Assembly (NCBI GenBank): GCA_036501365.1
Contig: DASYAL010000060.1
Coordinates: forward strand, 62,001 to 126,000
Reading direction: 5' to 3'
DNA length: 64,000 bases
From: CAIKMD01 sp036501365
GTDB taxonomy: Bacteria; Pseudomonadota; Alphaproteobacteria; ATCC43930; CGMCC-115725
Below, one piece after another: positions 26,206 through 34,281 of the stretch. Made by a program: the position numbers and the translations under genes. The notes beneath the pieces are model-generated. The model was given only the letters and a program-made list of their open reading frames with translations. It had not been told where the DNA came from and ran no database searches. How positions within the stretch are numbered: position 1 is the stretch's first letter; every line of letters starts with the position of its first letter.

Positions 26206-26228
26206 GGGGCCGGGAAAGCCCCGGCCCC
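26206..26228 (-). promoter_or_regulatory. Leader hairpin and possible promoter region of dnaK
   Basis: Arms 26206-26214 and 26220-26228 form a perfect 9-bp GC stem with a 5-nt loop, 72 bp upstream of the dnaK start. Just upstream on the minus strand, TTGCAG and TATATG boxes about 19 bp apart (around 26240-26271) are a possible promoter. The hairpin would then lie in the 5' leader and could affect translation or mRNA decay. Confidence 0.35.
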
Positions 26229-26338
26229 GCTGCCGCTCATATATGTGTGCGCCGGCGGCCCGCTGCAACGGTCAGGCCGCCGAAAGTGGCCGGATTACCG
26301 CGGGCGGGGGGCCCGGAGCCGGGGCCGGAGATCGGGGC

Positions 26339-27151
26339 CTAAAATGCCTTTTCGTATTCCAGGCGCCAGCGGATCGTGCCCCGCTCGGTCGCCTGGTTAA
26401 GGCCCAAGAGGTAGGCGGCCTCGTATTTGATCTTGCCGTATTGGAACATGTTGTACTGGCCGACCAGGGCCGGGCCGAGCCGGTGCTGGACCGGCGCATC
26501 GCTCGAGATGCCGGCGATGCTGCTGAAATTACCGTAATACTCGAAGCCGGGCTGGAGAAACTGGTTGAGCACAAGCCGCGACTGCCAGGCGACCGCCAGT
26601 GGCGTCGCGTCGGTGCGGTTGCGGCCGATCTCCTTGCTGAAGAGGAGGTTGAGCGTGTGCAGGGTGTCGTGGCCGAGATCGAGGCCGAAGAGATCGGTCG
26701 CCTGCTTCTGGATCAGCGGCCCGAAGGTGATAGCGTCGGCGTCGGCGCGCGAGGCGGCATGCGAATATTCGGCGAAAAAGCCGAGATCCGCCCAGTACTT
26801 GCCCTGCTCCGTCAGCTGAAAGGTATTCTCGAAGGTCGTCGCGCTGTAGTTCCAGTTCTCGCCGGGCGCGGCGGCCATGTCGAATTCGAGCTCGGGCTCC
26901 CACCAGGTGAAGGGCGCATAGCCGAGCTCGACCGTATAGCTCTGGTTGTTGCTTTTGCCGCTGCCGGCCTTGTCGAAGGTCGTGTCGGCGTTGTGCTCGA
27001 GCTCGAATTCGCGATAGTCGAGGATCGGATAATGAAGCTCGAAATCGGCCCGTGCCGGCGCGGCGAAAGCCAGCATGGCGCCGGCCGCGGCGAGCGCGGC
27101 GCCCCTGATTTGGCCACGACGGGCCGTGGCGAGAAATCGCAATCCGATCAT
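26339..27151 (-). CDS. Predicted outer-membrane beta-barrel protein
   Basis: 270 aa with a signal peptide ending AAPARA before DFELHY. The mature part alternates polar and aromatic residues (YTVELGYAPFTWWEPELEFDM, TIRWRLEYEKAF) and ends in Phe, as outer-membrane barrels do. I estimate ten to twelve strands but cannot model it. It lies 18 bp downstream of a Fur-box-controlled cupredoxin gene, so it is probably part of an iron-responsive unit. A role in iron or copper passage is inferred from context only; the family is not recognised. Confidence 0.6.
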   Translation of the reverse strand: MIGLRFLATARRGQIRGAALAAAGAMLAFAAPARADFELHYPILDYREFELEHNADTTFDKAGSGKSNNQSYTVELGYAPFTWWEPELEFDMAAAPGENWNYSATTFENTFQLTEQGKYWADLGFFAEYSHAASRADADAITFGPLIQKQATDLFGLDLGHDTLHTLNLLFSKEIGRNRTDATPLAVAWQSRLVLNQFLQPGFEYYGNFSSIAGISSDAPVQHRLGPALVGQYNMFQYGKIKYEAAYLLGLNQATERGTIRWRLEYEKAF

Positions 27152-27169
27152 CGGTAATCCCCTTACGCG

Positions 27170-27508
27170 CTATTTCGCGATGATGTGGCCGTGCGGCGTG
27201 TCGGCGCTGAAATCGTCGAAGAATTCGTAGCTGCCGGGCCGCAGCGGCCCGATGAAGACGGTGATGTCGCTGTTGCCGGTGACGACCTTCTCGCGGTTGA
27301 GGTCGCTGCTCTCGAACTCCGACGGCGTCGGGTTGAGATTCTTCACCGTGAGGGTGAGTTTCTCGCCGGCGGGCACGGTCAGCTGGTTGGGCTCGAAGGT
27401 CTTGCCTTTGATCGACAGGGTGAAGCTGTCGCTATCGGCCCAAGCCGGAAGCGCAAGGGCGGTTATCGCGCTCAGCATCAGCGCGGCCGCCGGAAATCTG
27501 AAGCTCAT
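27170..27508 (-). CDS. Periplasmic cupredoxin-domain protein, FtrB/EfeO-like
   Basis: 112 aa with a signal peptide (FPAAALMLSAITALALPAWA). The single cupredoxin fold begins DSFTLSIKGKTFEPNQLTVPAGEKLTLTVKNLN and ends DTPHGHIIAK. The classical Cys ligand of blue-copper proteins is absent, as in the cupredoxin-like proteins linked to FTR1-type ferrous iron importers. The start at 27508 has AGGGATT upstream. A near-perfect Fur box lies between its -35 and -10 boxes. It probably takes part in periplasmic iron handling together with the barrel protein downstream. No FTR1 permease or P19 protein is in the window, so they would have to be encoded elsewhere. Confidence 0.7.
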   Translation of the reverse strand: MSFRFPAAALMLSAITALALPAWADSDSFTLSIKGKTFEPNQLTVPAGEKLTLTVKNLNPTPSEFESSDLNREKVVTGNSDITVFIGPLRPGSYEFFDDFSADTPHGHIIAK

Positions 27509-27537
27509 AGCCAATCCCTAAAGCTTAAACCGGGGGT

Positions 27538-27565
27538 ATAATAATGATAATCATTCTCAATGCAA
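27538..27565 (-). promoter_or_regulatory. Fur box within the cupredoxin promoter
   Basis: 27540-27558 matches the classical Fur consensus GATAATGATAATCATTATC at 17 of 19 positions. It sits between a -35-like TTGCAT (27560-27565) and a -10 TATTAT (27538-27543; 16-bp spacer) on the minus strand, 30 bp upstream of the cupredoxin start. Iron-dependent repression is the expected mode. In some alphaproteobacteria the Fur homologue (Mur) responds to manganese, so the metal is not certain. Confidence 0.85.
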
Positions 27566-27631
27566 CTGCGAATTATTAGCGCAGCGGTTCTACGAGCAGG
27601 CGAAGGTTAAAGCATTGATTTGTCGAGGGGG

Positions 27632-28519
27632 CTAGCCGGCGAGCCGCCTTAAGACAGCGCGCGCCAGCGCACTCTGCGGCTCGATCATCGAGCGAATGCC
27701 CTCGAAATGATTGAGGCCCGGCAGGATGAGCTCTTCGCAGGGCAGGCCGCGCGCGTGCAGCGCCCCAGCGAAGCTGCGGCCCTGGCGCTGGAATTCGGGG
27801 CTTTCCTTGCTGCCATAGGCGACGGTGACGGGACAAAGCAGCCGGTCGAGATGGCGGATGGCGCTGAACTCGTCCTCTTCCTCGGGCGAAAGCTTCACAT
27901 AGGCGCTGCGCGCCGACAGCAGCACCGGCCGCAGCTCGTACATCCCCGAGACGCAGGTGCCGCTTTTGAGCACGTCGGCGGGGGCGCCATGGCGCGTCCA
28001 ATCGGTCGTCAGCAGCACGCTCGTCAAATGCGCGCCCGAGGAATGGCCGATGACGTGGATGCGGCTGGGATCGCCGCCGAAGCTCGCGGCGTTGCCCGCG
28101 AGCCAGGCGACCGCGCGGCGCAGCTCGGCGATCATGTCGGGCATGCGCGTCGGTGTCGACGGGTCGAGCGTCGCGAACCGCGCGGCGACAAAATGCACGC
28201 CGGCATTGACCACCGTGTCGGCGAAATAGACGAACATGTTGTCGGGTTGGGGCCGCCAGCGTCCGCCATGGACGAAAAGCAGCACTGGCGCCCCCCTTGA
28301 ATCTTTGGGCGCCTGCTTGGTCGGCAGGATCTCCAGCGTTTCGTCCTTGCGCTCGCCATAGCGGCGCTCGAAGTGCTCGAAGCGCGCGCGGATCTCGGCA
28401 CAGCGCACTTTGTTCTGGTCGCGCAGCGCCTCGAAATTCGGCGCCCACACCGTCTGCTCGAAAGCGTCGTCGAGCTCTTTCTGGGTGTAGTCGAGATAGA
28501 CTTTCGCTTCGCCCGCCAT
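27632..28519 (-). CDS. Alpha/beta hydrolase (esterase, kynurenine-formamidase-like)
   Basis: 295 aa. The oxyanion-hole motif HGG is in LLFVHGGRW, the nucleophile in GHSSGAHL, and the catalytic His probably in PGLNHFEG near the C-terminus; Asp is likely in the preceding VTVAYGSKESPE region but not certain. The pattern fits the BD-FAE/kynurenine formamidase-like esterase group, for which substrates vary. It lies 30 bp downstream of grpE on the same strand and may be read through from hrcA-grpE. Nothing links it mechanistically to heat shock. Confidence 0.75.
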   Translation of the reverse strand: MAGEAKVYLDYTQKELDDAFEQTVWAPNFEALRDQNKVRCAEIRARFEHFERRYGERKDETLEILPTKQAPKDSRGAPVLLFVHGGRWRPQPDNMFVYFADTVVNAGVHFVAARFATLDPSTPTRMPDMIAELRRAVAWLAGNAASFGGDPSRIHVIGHSSGAHLTSVLLTTDWTRHGAPADVLKSGTCVSGMYELRPVLLSARSAYVKLSPEEEDEFSAIRHLDRLLCPVTVAYGSKESPEFQRQGRSFAGALHARGLPCEELILPGLNHFEGIRSMIEPQSALARAVLRRLAG

Positions 28520-28549
28520 CCGCGCCCCTGCCGCGCCGCGCGGCGTTCG

Positions 28550-29149
28550 CTAGACCGTCTGATCGACCCGCGGCACGTCGGCCGCCGGCGCGGCCTTGGC
28601 GACGCCGACCATCGCCGGCCGGAGCAGCCGGTCGTGCATGCGATAGCCCGGCTGCATCACCTGGACAATGCTGCCGGCGGGCTGGCCGGTATTCGGCACT
28701 TCGAACATCGCCTCGTGGAGGTTGGCATCGAACCGATCGCCCGACTGCGGCTCGATGCGCGTGATGCCGTGGCGCTCGAAAGCGGCGAGCAGCGCGCGCT
28801 CGGTCGCCGCGACGCCTTCGAGCAGCGATTTGGCGTGCGGATCCCGCAAGCTGTCGGCGTCGACGCTCGCCAGCGCGCGGCGCAGATTGTCGCCGACATC
28901 GAGCAGCTCCTTGGCGAAGCTCGAAGCGGCGTATTTGCCCGCATCCTCGCGTTCGCGCTGCGCGCGGCGGCGCTGGTTCTCGGTCTCGGCCAAGGCGCGC
29001 AGCAGCTTGTCCTTGGTCTCGGCGAGCTCGCTCTCGGCCTTGGCAAGCAAGGTCGCGAGCTCGGCGGCGGCGGCTTCGGCCGGCGTCCGCGGCTCGGAAT
29101 CGGTCGAATTCCCATCCGGCGTCAAATCGTCGTTGCTGTCTTGAGTCAT
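28550..29149 (-). CDS. grpE: Nucleotide exchange factor GrpE
   Basis: Dimeric exchange factor that releases ADP from DnaK; 199 aa. An acidic disordered N-terminus is followed by a long coiled coil (about 30-100: ELATLLAKAESELAETKDKLLRALAETENQRRR). The C-terminal beta-wing has DRFDANLHEAMFEVPN and PGYRMHDRLLRPAMVGVAK, both GrpE signatures. It lies 16 bp after hrcA, forming an hrcA-grpE unit. dnaK is about 2.4 kb further downstream on the same strand rather than adjacent. Confidence 0.96.
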   Translation of the reverse strand: MTQDSNDDLTPDGNSTDSEPRTPAEAAAAELATLLAKAESELAETKDKLLRALAETENQRRRAQREREDAGKYAASSFAKELLDVGDNLRRALASVDADSLRDPHAKSLLEGVAATERALLAAFERHGITRIEPQSGDRFDANLHEAMFEVPNTGQPAGSIVQVMQPGYRMHDRLLRPAMVGVAKAAPAADVPRVDQTV

Positions 29150-29165
29150 GTCACCGATCTTGTTT

Positions 29166-30230
29166 TCAGCCCAACATCCGGCCGATCACCTTCGCGGTGT
29201 AGTCGACCAGCGGGATGATGCGGGCATAGTTGATACGGGTCGGGCCGACCACGCCGATCGCCCCCACCACCTGCTCGCGGCTGTTGCCGTAAGGCGCGAC
29301 CACCATCGAGCAGCCGGCCATGCCGAAGAGCGGATTCTCCGCGCCGATATAGATTTGCACGCCCTCGCCCTCGCGGGTCGCGTCGAGCAGGCGCACCATG
29401 GTCTCCTTGGTCTCGAGCGCGTCGAAGAGCGCGCGCAGCCGCTCGAGATCGGTCAGCGCCGAAACGTCGTCGAGCAGATTCGCCTGGCCTTTGACGATGA
29501 GCGCGCTGCGGTCGCCACCGGCCCAGGAGGCGAGTCCCGCCTCGACCAGCTTTGCCGTGAGCTCGTCGAGCTGGCTGCGCCGCGTCTCGACCTCGGTGAG
29601 GATCGCGGTCTTCGCTTCCTCGACGGTGCGGCCCAGAAGGCGGCTGTTGAGGTAATTGCTCGCCGCTTGCAGCGAGGAGGGCGGGGTGCCGAGCGGCACT
29701 TCGATCAGCCGGTTCTCGACCAGGCCGTCCTCGGTCACCATCACGACCAGGGCGCGGCCCGGCGCCAGCGGTACGAATTCGAGATGTTTGAGCGGCCGCT
29801 CGGTCTTCGGCGCGATGACGAGGCTGGCGCAGCGCGACAGGCCCGAGAGCGCGACGCTCGCCTCTTCCAAGGCTTGCGACAGGCTCTTGCCGGCGGTGGC
29901 GCAATGGCCCTCGATGCTCTGCCGCTCGGAATCGCTCAGCCCGCCGAGCTCCAAGAGGCCGCTGACGAACAGCCGCAAGCCGGCATCGGTCGGCAGCCGC
30001 CCCGCCGAGGTATGGGGCGCGAAGAGCAGCCCCGCCTCTTCGAGATCGGCCATGACGTTGCGGATCGAGGCCGGCGACAGATCGAGCCGGCCGCGCCGCG
30101 CCAAGGTGCGCGAGCCGACCGGCTCGCCGGTCTCGACATAGGCGTCGACGATCATCCGGAAGATTTCCCGGCTGCGCTCGTTGAGCTCCGTCATCATTGG
30201 CTTCGGGTGAGGCGGCGATATCATCGTCAT
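29166..30230 (-). CDS. hrcA: Heat-inducible transcription repressor HrcA
   Basis: Repressor that binds CIRCE operators and is folded by GroEL; 354 aa. The N-terminal winged helix has ELNERSREIFRMIVDAYVETGEPVGSRTLARR and SPASIRNVMADLEEAGLLFAPHTSAGRLPTD, which are highly characteristic. The C-terminus has GPTRINYARIIPLVDYTAKVIGRML. The start at 30230 has AAGG upstream; a second start at residue 13 (MTELNERSR) is possible. It has a good sigma-70 promoter at 30251-30279. No CIRCE sequence is visible upstream of hrcA or dnaK here, so its target is probably groESL elsewhere. Confidence 0.96.
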   Translation of the reverse strand: MTMISPPHPKPMMTELNERSREIFRMIVDAYVETGEPVGSRTLARRGRLDLSPASIRNVMADLEEAGLLFAPHTSAGRLPTDAGLRLFVSGLLELGGLSDSERQSIEGHCATAGKSLSQALEEASVALSGLSRCASLVIAPKTERPLKHLEFVPLAPGRALVVMVTEDGLVENRLIEVPLGTPPSSLQAASNYLNSRLLGRTVEEAKTAILTEVETRRSQLDELTAKLVEAGLASWAGGDRSALIVKGQANLLDDVSALTDLERLRALFDALETKETMVRLLDATREGEGVQIYIGAENPLFGMAGCSMVVAPYGNSREQVVGAIGVVGPTRINYARIIPLVDYTAKVIGRMLG

Positions 30231-30250
30231 AAGGCCTTATCGGCCGAGAA

Positions 30251-30279
30251 AATGTAGGAACGGTGCGCAGTAGCGTCAA
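30251..30279 (-). promoter_or_regulatory. Sigma-70-type promoter for hrcA-grpE
   Basis: TTGACG (30274-30279) and TACATT (30251-30256) with a 17-bp spacer on the minus strand. The predicted start of transcription is about 14 nt before the hrcA ATG. Confidence 0.55.
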
Positions 30280-30293
30280 CCTGACGTCGGGCT

Positions 30294-30322
30294 TTGACCT
30301 CGTTCGCGCACCGCCCTAGGGT
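30294..30322 (+). promoter_or_regulatory. Candidate promoter for rph-rdgB
   Basis: TTGACC (30294-30299) and TAGGGT (30317-30322) with a 17-bp spacer on the plus strand, 36 bp before the rph start. The -10 box is weak (3 of 6). It lies back to back with the hrcA promoter. Confidence 0.4.
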
Positions 30323-30357
30323 CGGGTCCTCACCTTGAGGCCAAAAGGACAAGCCCC

Positions 30358-31080
30358 ATGCCGCGCCCTTCCGGCCGCGCCCCCGATGAAATGCGCGCCG
30401 TCAGCCTTGAGCCGGGCTTCGCCAAATATGCCGAAGGCTCGTGCCTCGTGCGCTTCGGCGACACCCATGTGCTCTGCACCGCGAGCGTCGAAGAGAAAGT
30501 GCCGCCCTTCCTGCGCAATACCGGTCGCGGCTGGGTGACCGCGGAATACGGCATGCTGCCGCGCTCGACCCATACCCGCACCGATCGCGAGGCGGCGCGC
30601 GGCAAGCAATCCGGCCGCACCCAGGAGATCCAGCGCCTCATTGGCCGGAGCCTGCGCGCCGTCACGAATCTCGCGGCCTTGGGCGAGCGCCAGGTGCGCA
30701 TCGATTGCGACGTGTTGCAAGCGGATGGCGGCACGCGCACCGCCGCGATCACCGGGGGCTATGTCGCGCTCCACCAGGCGCTGCAGAAGCTGATCGAGCA
30801 GAAGCTGATTGCCGCGCTGCCGTTGAGCGACGCGGTCGCCGCCGTGTCCTGCGGCATCCACGAAGCGGCGACGGTGCTCGATCTCGACTATGCCGAGGAT
30901 TCGACCGCCGAGACCGACGCGAATTTCGTCCTCACCGGCAAAGGCGGCATCGTCGAGATCCAGGCGACCGCCGAGCACGCGCCTTTCGCCGACGCGCAAT
31001 TCGCGGCGCTCTTGAGGCTCGCCCGCGGCGGCACCGACCGGCTCTTCGCGCTCCAGCGCAAGGCATTGGGCCTCGGCTAA
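30358..31080 (+). CDS. rph: Ribonuclease PH
   Basis: Phosphorolytic 3'-5' exoribonuclease that trims tRNA 3' ends; 240 aa, standard length. Signatures are GSCLVRFGDTHVLCTASVEEKVPPF, RGWVTAEYGMLPRSTHTR with the RNA-binding Arg cluster, RTQEIQRLIGRSLRAV, and CDVLQADGGTRTAAITGGYVAL at the phosphate-binding region. Ribosome binding site AAGGAC is upstream. It is 3 bp from rdgB, the usual rph-rdgB pair, and divergent from hrcA. Confidence 0.97.
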   Translation: MPRPSGRAPDEMRAVSLEPGFAKYAEGSCLVRFGDTHVLCTASVEEKVPPFLRNTGRGWVTAEYGMLPRSTHTRTDREAARGKQSGRTQEIQRLIGRSLRAVTNLAALGERQVRIDCDVLQADGGTRTAAITGGYVALHQALQKLIEQKLIAALPLSDAVAAVSCGIHEAATVLDLDYAEDSTAETDANFVLTGKGGIVEIQATAEHAPFADAQFAALLRLARGGTDRLFALQRKALGLG

Positions 31081-31083
31081 ACC

Positions 31084-31692
31084 ATGACGCGCCGTCTCAC
31101 CCGCGGCGAGAAGCTGGTCATCGCAACGCATAACGCCGGCAAGCTTGACGAGATGGCGGATCTGCTGCGGCCCTATGCGATCGCGGCGGTGAGCGCGGGC
31201 GCGCTCGGTCTTGCCGAGCCCGAGGAGACCGGCGCCACCTTCGAGGCGAATGCCGCGCTCAAGGCGCGCGCCGCGACAGAGGCAAGCGGCCTGCCGGCGC
31301 TCGCGGACGATTCGGGGCTCGTGGTCGCGGGGCTCGGCGGCGCGCCCGGCATCTATTCGGCGCGCTGGTCGGTGAACAGGAACTTCGCGCCGGCGATGGC
31401 GCGGGTCGAGCGCGAGCTCGGCGCCAATCCCGATCGCCGCGCCTATTTCGTCGCGGCGCTCGCGCTCGCCTGGCCCGACGGTCATCTCGAAAGCTTCCGC
31501 GGCGAGGTGCATGGCAGCGTGGTCTTTCCGCCGCGCGGCACGAGGGGCTTCGGCTACGACCCGATCTTCCTGCCCGCCGGCGCGCGAGCGACCTTCGGCG
31601 AGCTGGATGCCGAGGCGCGCATGCACGTCAGCCATCGCACCGTCGCCTTCCGCCAGCTCGCCGCATCGTGCCTGCCGGCACCGTCGCCGTGA
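31084..31692 (+). CDS. rdgB: dITP/XTP pyrophosphatase (RdgB/HAM1)
   Basis: Hydrolyses dITP, ITP and XTP to keep deaminated purines out of nucleic acids; 202 aa. The N-terminal motif is KLVIATHNAGKLDEM. Catalytic and metal-binding residues are in ALADDSGLVVAGLGGAPGIYSARW. The purine-recognition region reads GTRGFGYDPIFLP, with FGELDAEARMHVSHR near the end. It is co-transcribed with rph. The stop codon overlaps the probable GTG start of the following MBL-fold gene by 4 bp. Confidence 0.96.
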   Translation: MTRRLTRGEKLVIATHNAGKLDEMADLLRPYAIAAVSAGALGLAEPEETGATFEANAALKARAATEASGLPALADDSGLVVAGLGGAPGIYSARWSVNRNFAPAMARVERELGANPDRRAYFVAALALAWPDGHLESFRGEVHGSVVFPPRGTRGFGYDPIFLPAGARATFGELDAEARMHVSHRTVAFRQLAASCLPAPSP

Positions 31693-33041
31693 AGCTGACG
31701 CTCGTCAATCACGCCTGCTGCAAGCTTATCGCCGGCAAGGCCGGGCTGCTCTTCGATCCCTGGATCGACGGCCCGGCTTTCAACGACGGCTGGGACTTGT
31801 TGGTGCCGACGCCGCTCGATCCCGATGCGATCATGGCCGGGATCACCCATATCTGGCTCTCGCACGAGCATCCCGATCACTTCTCGCCCGCCTTCCTCGC
31901 GCGCATCGCGCCGAGGCACCGCGACCGCGTCGCGGTCCTCTTCCAGAAGACGCGCGACGGGCGCGTGGCGAAATTCTGCCGCGACCTCGGCTTCCGCGTG
32001 ATCGAGCTGGAAGACGGTGCCGCGCTCGGCCTCGGCGGCGGCGTCACCGCGACTTGCGGCCGCCACGATTTCTACGATTCCTGGCTCCATGTCGGCGACG
32101 GCAAGGACTCGCTGCTCAACCTCAACGATTGCGCGATCCGCGCGCCCGCCGATCTGGCGAAGCTCGCGCACCGCTTCGGCCCGCCGACGGCGATACTCAG
32201 CCAGTTCAGCTACGCGGCGTGGAAGGGCGGCCGCGCCAACCGCGTCTTCCGCGAAGCCGCCGCCGCGCAAAAGCGCGAGACGCTGACGGCGCAGGCGCGC
32301 GTGCTGAAACCGCGTTTCGCGCTGCCTTTCGCCAGCATGATCTACTTCTCGAATGTCGAGAATTCCTACCTCAACGATGGGGTGAACACGCCGCGCGTCG
32401 CCGCCGAGACGCTCGCGGCGGCGGGCACCACGCCCATCGTGCTCTATCCCGGCGACAGCTGGGAGATCGGCGCCGTCCACAACAGCGGCGAAGCGCTCGC
32501 GCGCTACGACCGGCGCTATGCCGCGATTGCGCAATTGCCGCTGCGCGGCGCCGGCCCGTCGGCGAGCCTCGATCAGCTCGGTGCGGCTTTCGCGGCCTAT
32601 CGCGCGCGGGTCTTCGCGCGGAACTCGCGGCTGCTGGTCGCGCTGCTGAGCAAGCTGCCGCTGCTCGGCGCGTTCCAGCCGCTGACCATCCGGCTGTACG
32701 ATATCGGCGCGGCGATCTCGCTCTCGCTGCGGGGCGGCATCGCGCCGTTGCCCGACGGCGCGGCCGAGCCCGATGTCACCATGCATTCCTCCTCGCTGCT
32801 GTTCATCTTCAAGAACGATTTCGGCTACGACACCCTCACCGTCAACGGCCGCTTCGAGGCGACGAGCGCCGGCTTCGCCAAGATGACGCGGGCCCTCGCC
32901 ATCGGCTCGCTCAATGCGATGGGCCTCAGCATCTCGCCGCGCCTCGTCTTCGATCTCCGCGTCGTCGCGGTCCTCGCACGGCGGCTGCACCAGGTGCTGG
33001 CGCGGCTGAAGCGCGGCGACGCCGCGCAGGAAAGCGCCTGA
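31689..33041 (+). CDS. MBL-fold metallohydrolase of unknown substrate
   Basis: 450 aa from a GTG (31689) that overlaps the rdgB stop as GTGA; a GTG seven codons earlier is an alternative. The beta-lactamase fold shows WLSHEHPDHFSP, the HxHxDH metal motif, followed by AILSQFSYAAW and the conserved CGRHDFYDSWLH. The layout recalls UlaG/CMP-sialate-hydroxylase-like members. The C-terminal 150 residues (PDVTMHSSSLLFIFKNDFGYDTLTVNGRFEA...) look like an SCP2-type lipid-binding or accessory domain. It sits between rdgB and hemW with tight spacing (3 bp to hemW). Function unknown. Confidence 0.7.
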   Translation: MKLTLVNHACCKLIAGKAGLLFDPWIDGPAFNDGWDLLVPTPLDPDAIMAGITHIWLSHEHPDHFSPAFLARIAPRHRDRVAVLFQKTRDGRVAKFCRDLGFRVIELEDGAALGLGGGVTATCGRHDFYDSWLHVGDGKDSLLNLNDCAIRAPADLAKLAHRFGPPTAILSQFSYAAWKGGRANRVFREAAAAQKRETLTAQARVLKPRFALPFASMIYFSNVENSYLNDGVNTPRVAAETLAAAGTTPIVLYPGDSWEIGAVHNSGEALARYDRRYAAIAQLPLRGAGPSASLDQLGAAFAAYRARVFARNSRLLVALLSKLPLLGAFQPLTIRLYDIGAAISLSLRGGIAPLPDGAAEPDVTMHSSSLLFIFKNDFGYDTLTVNGRFEATSAGFAKMTRALAIGSLNAMGLSISPRLVFDLRVVAVLARRLHQVLARLKRGDAAQESA

Positions 33042-33044
33042 GCG

Positions 33045-34211
33045 ATGGCGACGCCGCTCGCGCTCTATATCCACTGGCCGTTCTGCAAGTCGAAATGCCC
33101 CTATTGCGATTTCAACTCGCATGTCCGCGAGCGCATCGACGAGGCGCGCTGGCGCGCCGCGCTCCTCGCCGAGCTCGATCACTGGGCGCCGGCCTTGCGC
33201 GGTCGCGAGCTGGTCTCGATCTTCTTCGGCGGCGGCACGCCGTCGCTGATGGCGCCCGCGACCGCGGCGGCGCTGATCGAGCGCGCGGCGCAGCACTGGC
33301 CGCTCGTGCGCGCTGTCGAGATCACGCTCGAGGCCAACCCGACCTCGGTCGAGGCTTCGCGTTTCGAGGCGCTCAGGGACGCCGGCGTCAACCGCGTCTC
33401 GCTCGGCGTTCAGGCGCTCGAGGATGCGGCGCTGAAATTCCTCGGCCGCGGCCACAACGCCGGCGAGGCGCGCGACGCGGTGGCGCTCGCGGCGCGGCTT
33501 TTCCCGCGCTTCTCCTTCGACCTCATCTATGCGCGGCCGGACCAAACCCCCGCCGCTTGGCGCGACGAGCTGCGCCGGGCGCTCGCCATGGCCGGCGATC
33601 ATCTCTCGCTCTACCAGCTGACCATCGAGCCGGGCACCGCCTTCGCGACCGCTTTCGCGCGCGGCGATTTCCGCCTGCCCGACGACGAGACCCAGGGCGC
33701 GCTCTACGAAGAGACGCAGGAGGCGCTCGCTACTGCGGGTCTGCCGGCCTACGAGATCTCCAACCACGCGCGACCGGGCGAGGAATGCCGGCACAACCTC
33801 GCCTATTGGCGCTATCGGGATTATCTCGGCATCGGTCCCGGCGCGCATGGCCGGCTCGCCCTCGCCAATGAGAAGGGTGGCGGCGAGAAGCGCGCGCTCA
33901 AGAATTTCCGCGCGCCCGAGACCTGGCTCGCCGCCGTCGAGCGCGCGGGGCAGGGCGTCGAGGAAGCGACCGTGCTCGCGCTTCCCGAGCGGCGCGACGA
34001 GATGCTGATGATGGGTCTTCGTCTCAAGGAGGGCGTCGCGCGCGCGGCTTTCCGCGCCGAGACCGGCCTGGTGCTTGAAGCCGCGCTCGATCCGGCGCGG
34101 CTGAAAAACCTTTGCGACAGCGGGTTCCTGATGCTCGACGATGCCGGCTTGCGTGCCAGCGACGCCGGCCGCCAGCGTCTCAACGCCGTGCTCGCGGCGC
34201 TGCTCGCCTAG
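33045..34211 (+). CDS. hemW: Radical SAM heme chaperone HemW
   Basis: Radical SAM protein that binds heme and inserts it into respiratory enzymes, often misannotated as oxygen-independent coproporphyrinogen oxidase; 388 aa. The cluster ligands are Cys14, Cys18 and Cys21 (CKSKCPYC), the HemW pattern rather than that of HemN. It also shows FFGGGTPSLM, NRVSLGVQALED and FSFDLIYARPDQT. It is last in the rph-rdgB-MBL-hemW run, a common alphaproteobacterial neighbourhood. The stop codon is the first base pair of a long palindrome. Confidence 0.94.
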   Translation: MATPLALYIHWPFCKSKCPYCDFNSHVRERIDEARWRAALLAELDHWAPALRGRELVSIFFGGGTPSLMAPATAAALIERAAQHWPLVRAVEITLEANPTSVEASRFEALRDAGVNRVSLGVQALEDAALKFLGRGHNAGEARDAVALAARLFPRFSFDLIYARPDQTPAAWRDELRRALAMAGDHLSLYQLTIEPGTAFATAFARGDFRLPDDETQGALYEETQEALATAGLPAYEISNHARPGEECRHNLAYWRYRDYLGIGPGAHGRLALANEKGGGEKRALKNFRAPETWLAAVERAGQGVEEATVLALPERRDEMLMMGLRLKEGVARAAFRAETGLVLEAALDPARLKNLCDSGFLMLDDAGLRASDAGRQRLNAVLAALLA

Positions 34212-34267
34212 AGCACGATCGTATCGAAACGAAGCGTCAGCTTCTTTTCGATACGTGAATCGTGCTC
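34211..34267. terminator. Large imperfect palindrome at the hemW 3' end
   Basis: Stem of 24 bp: 34211-34219 with 34259-34267, 34220-34229 with 34246-34255, 34231-34235 with 34240-34244. The loop is GTCA, with one mismatch and a 3-nt bulge. It starts at the last base of the hemW stop codon. It is probably a factor-dependent or bidirectional terminator and may be a copy of a dispersed palindromic repeat. Confidence 0.6.
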
Positions 34268-34281
34268 TCGATGCAAAAATT

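Noticed and set aside
26135..30357. CIRCE operator for HrcA
   Set aside because: I looked upstream of dnaK and of hrcA for TTAGCACTC-N9-GAGTGCTAA and saw none.
31511..33871. Long overlapping frames on both strands across rdgB, the MBL gene and hemW
   Set aside because: Known protein motifs are only in the rdgB, MBL and hemW frames; the others are shadows.
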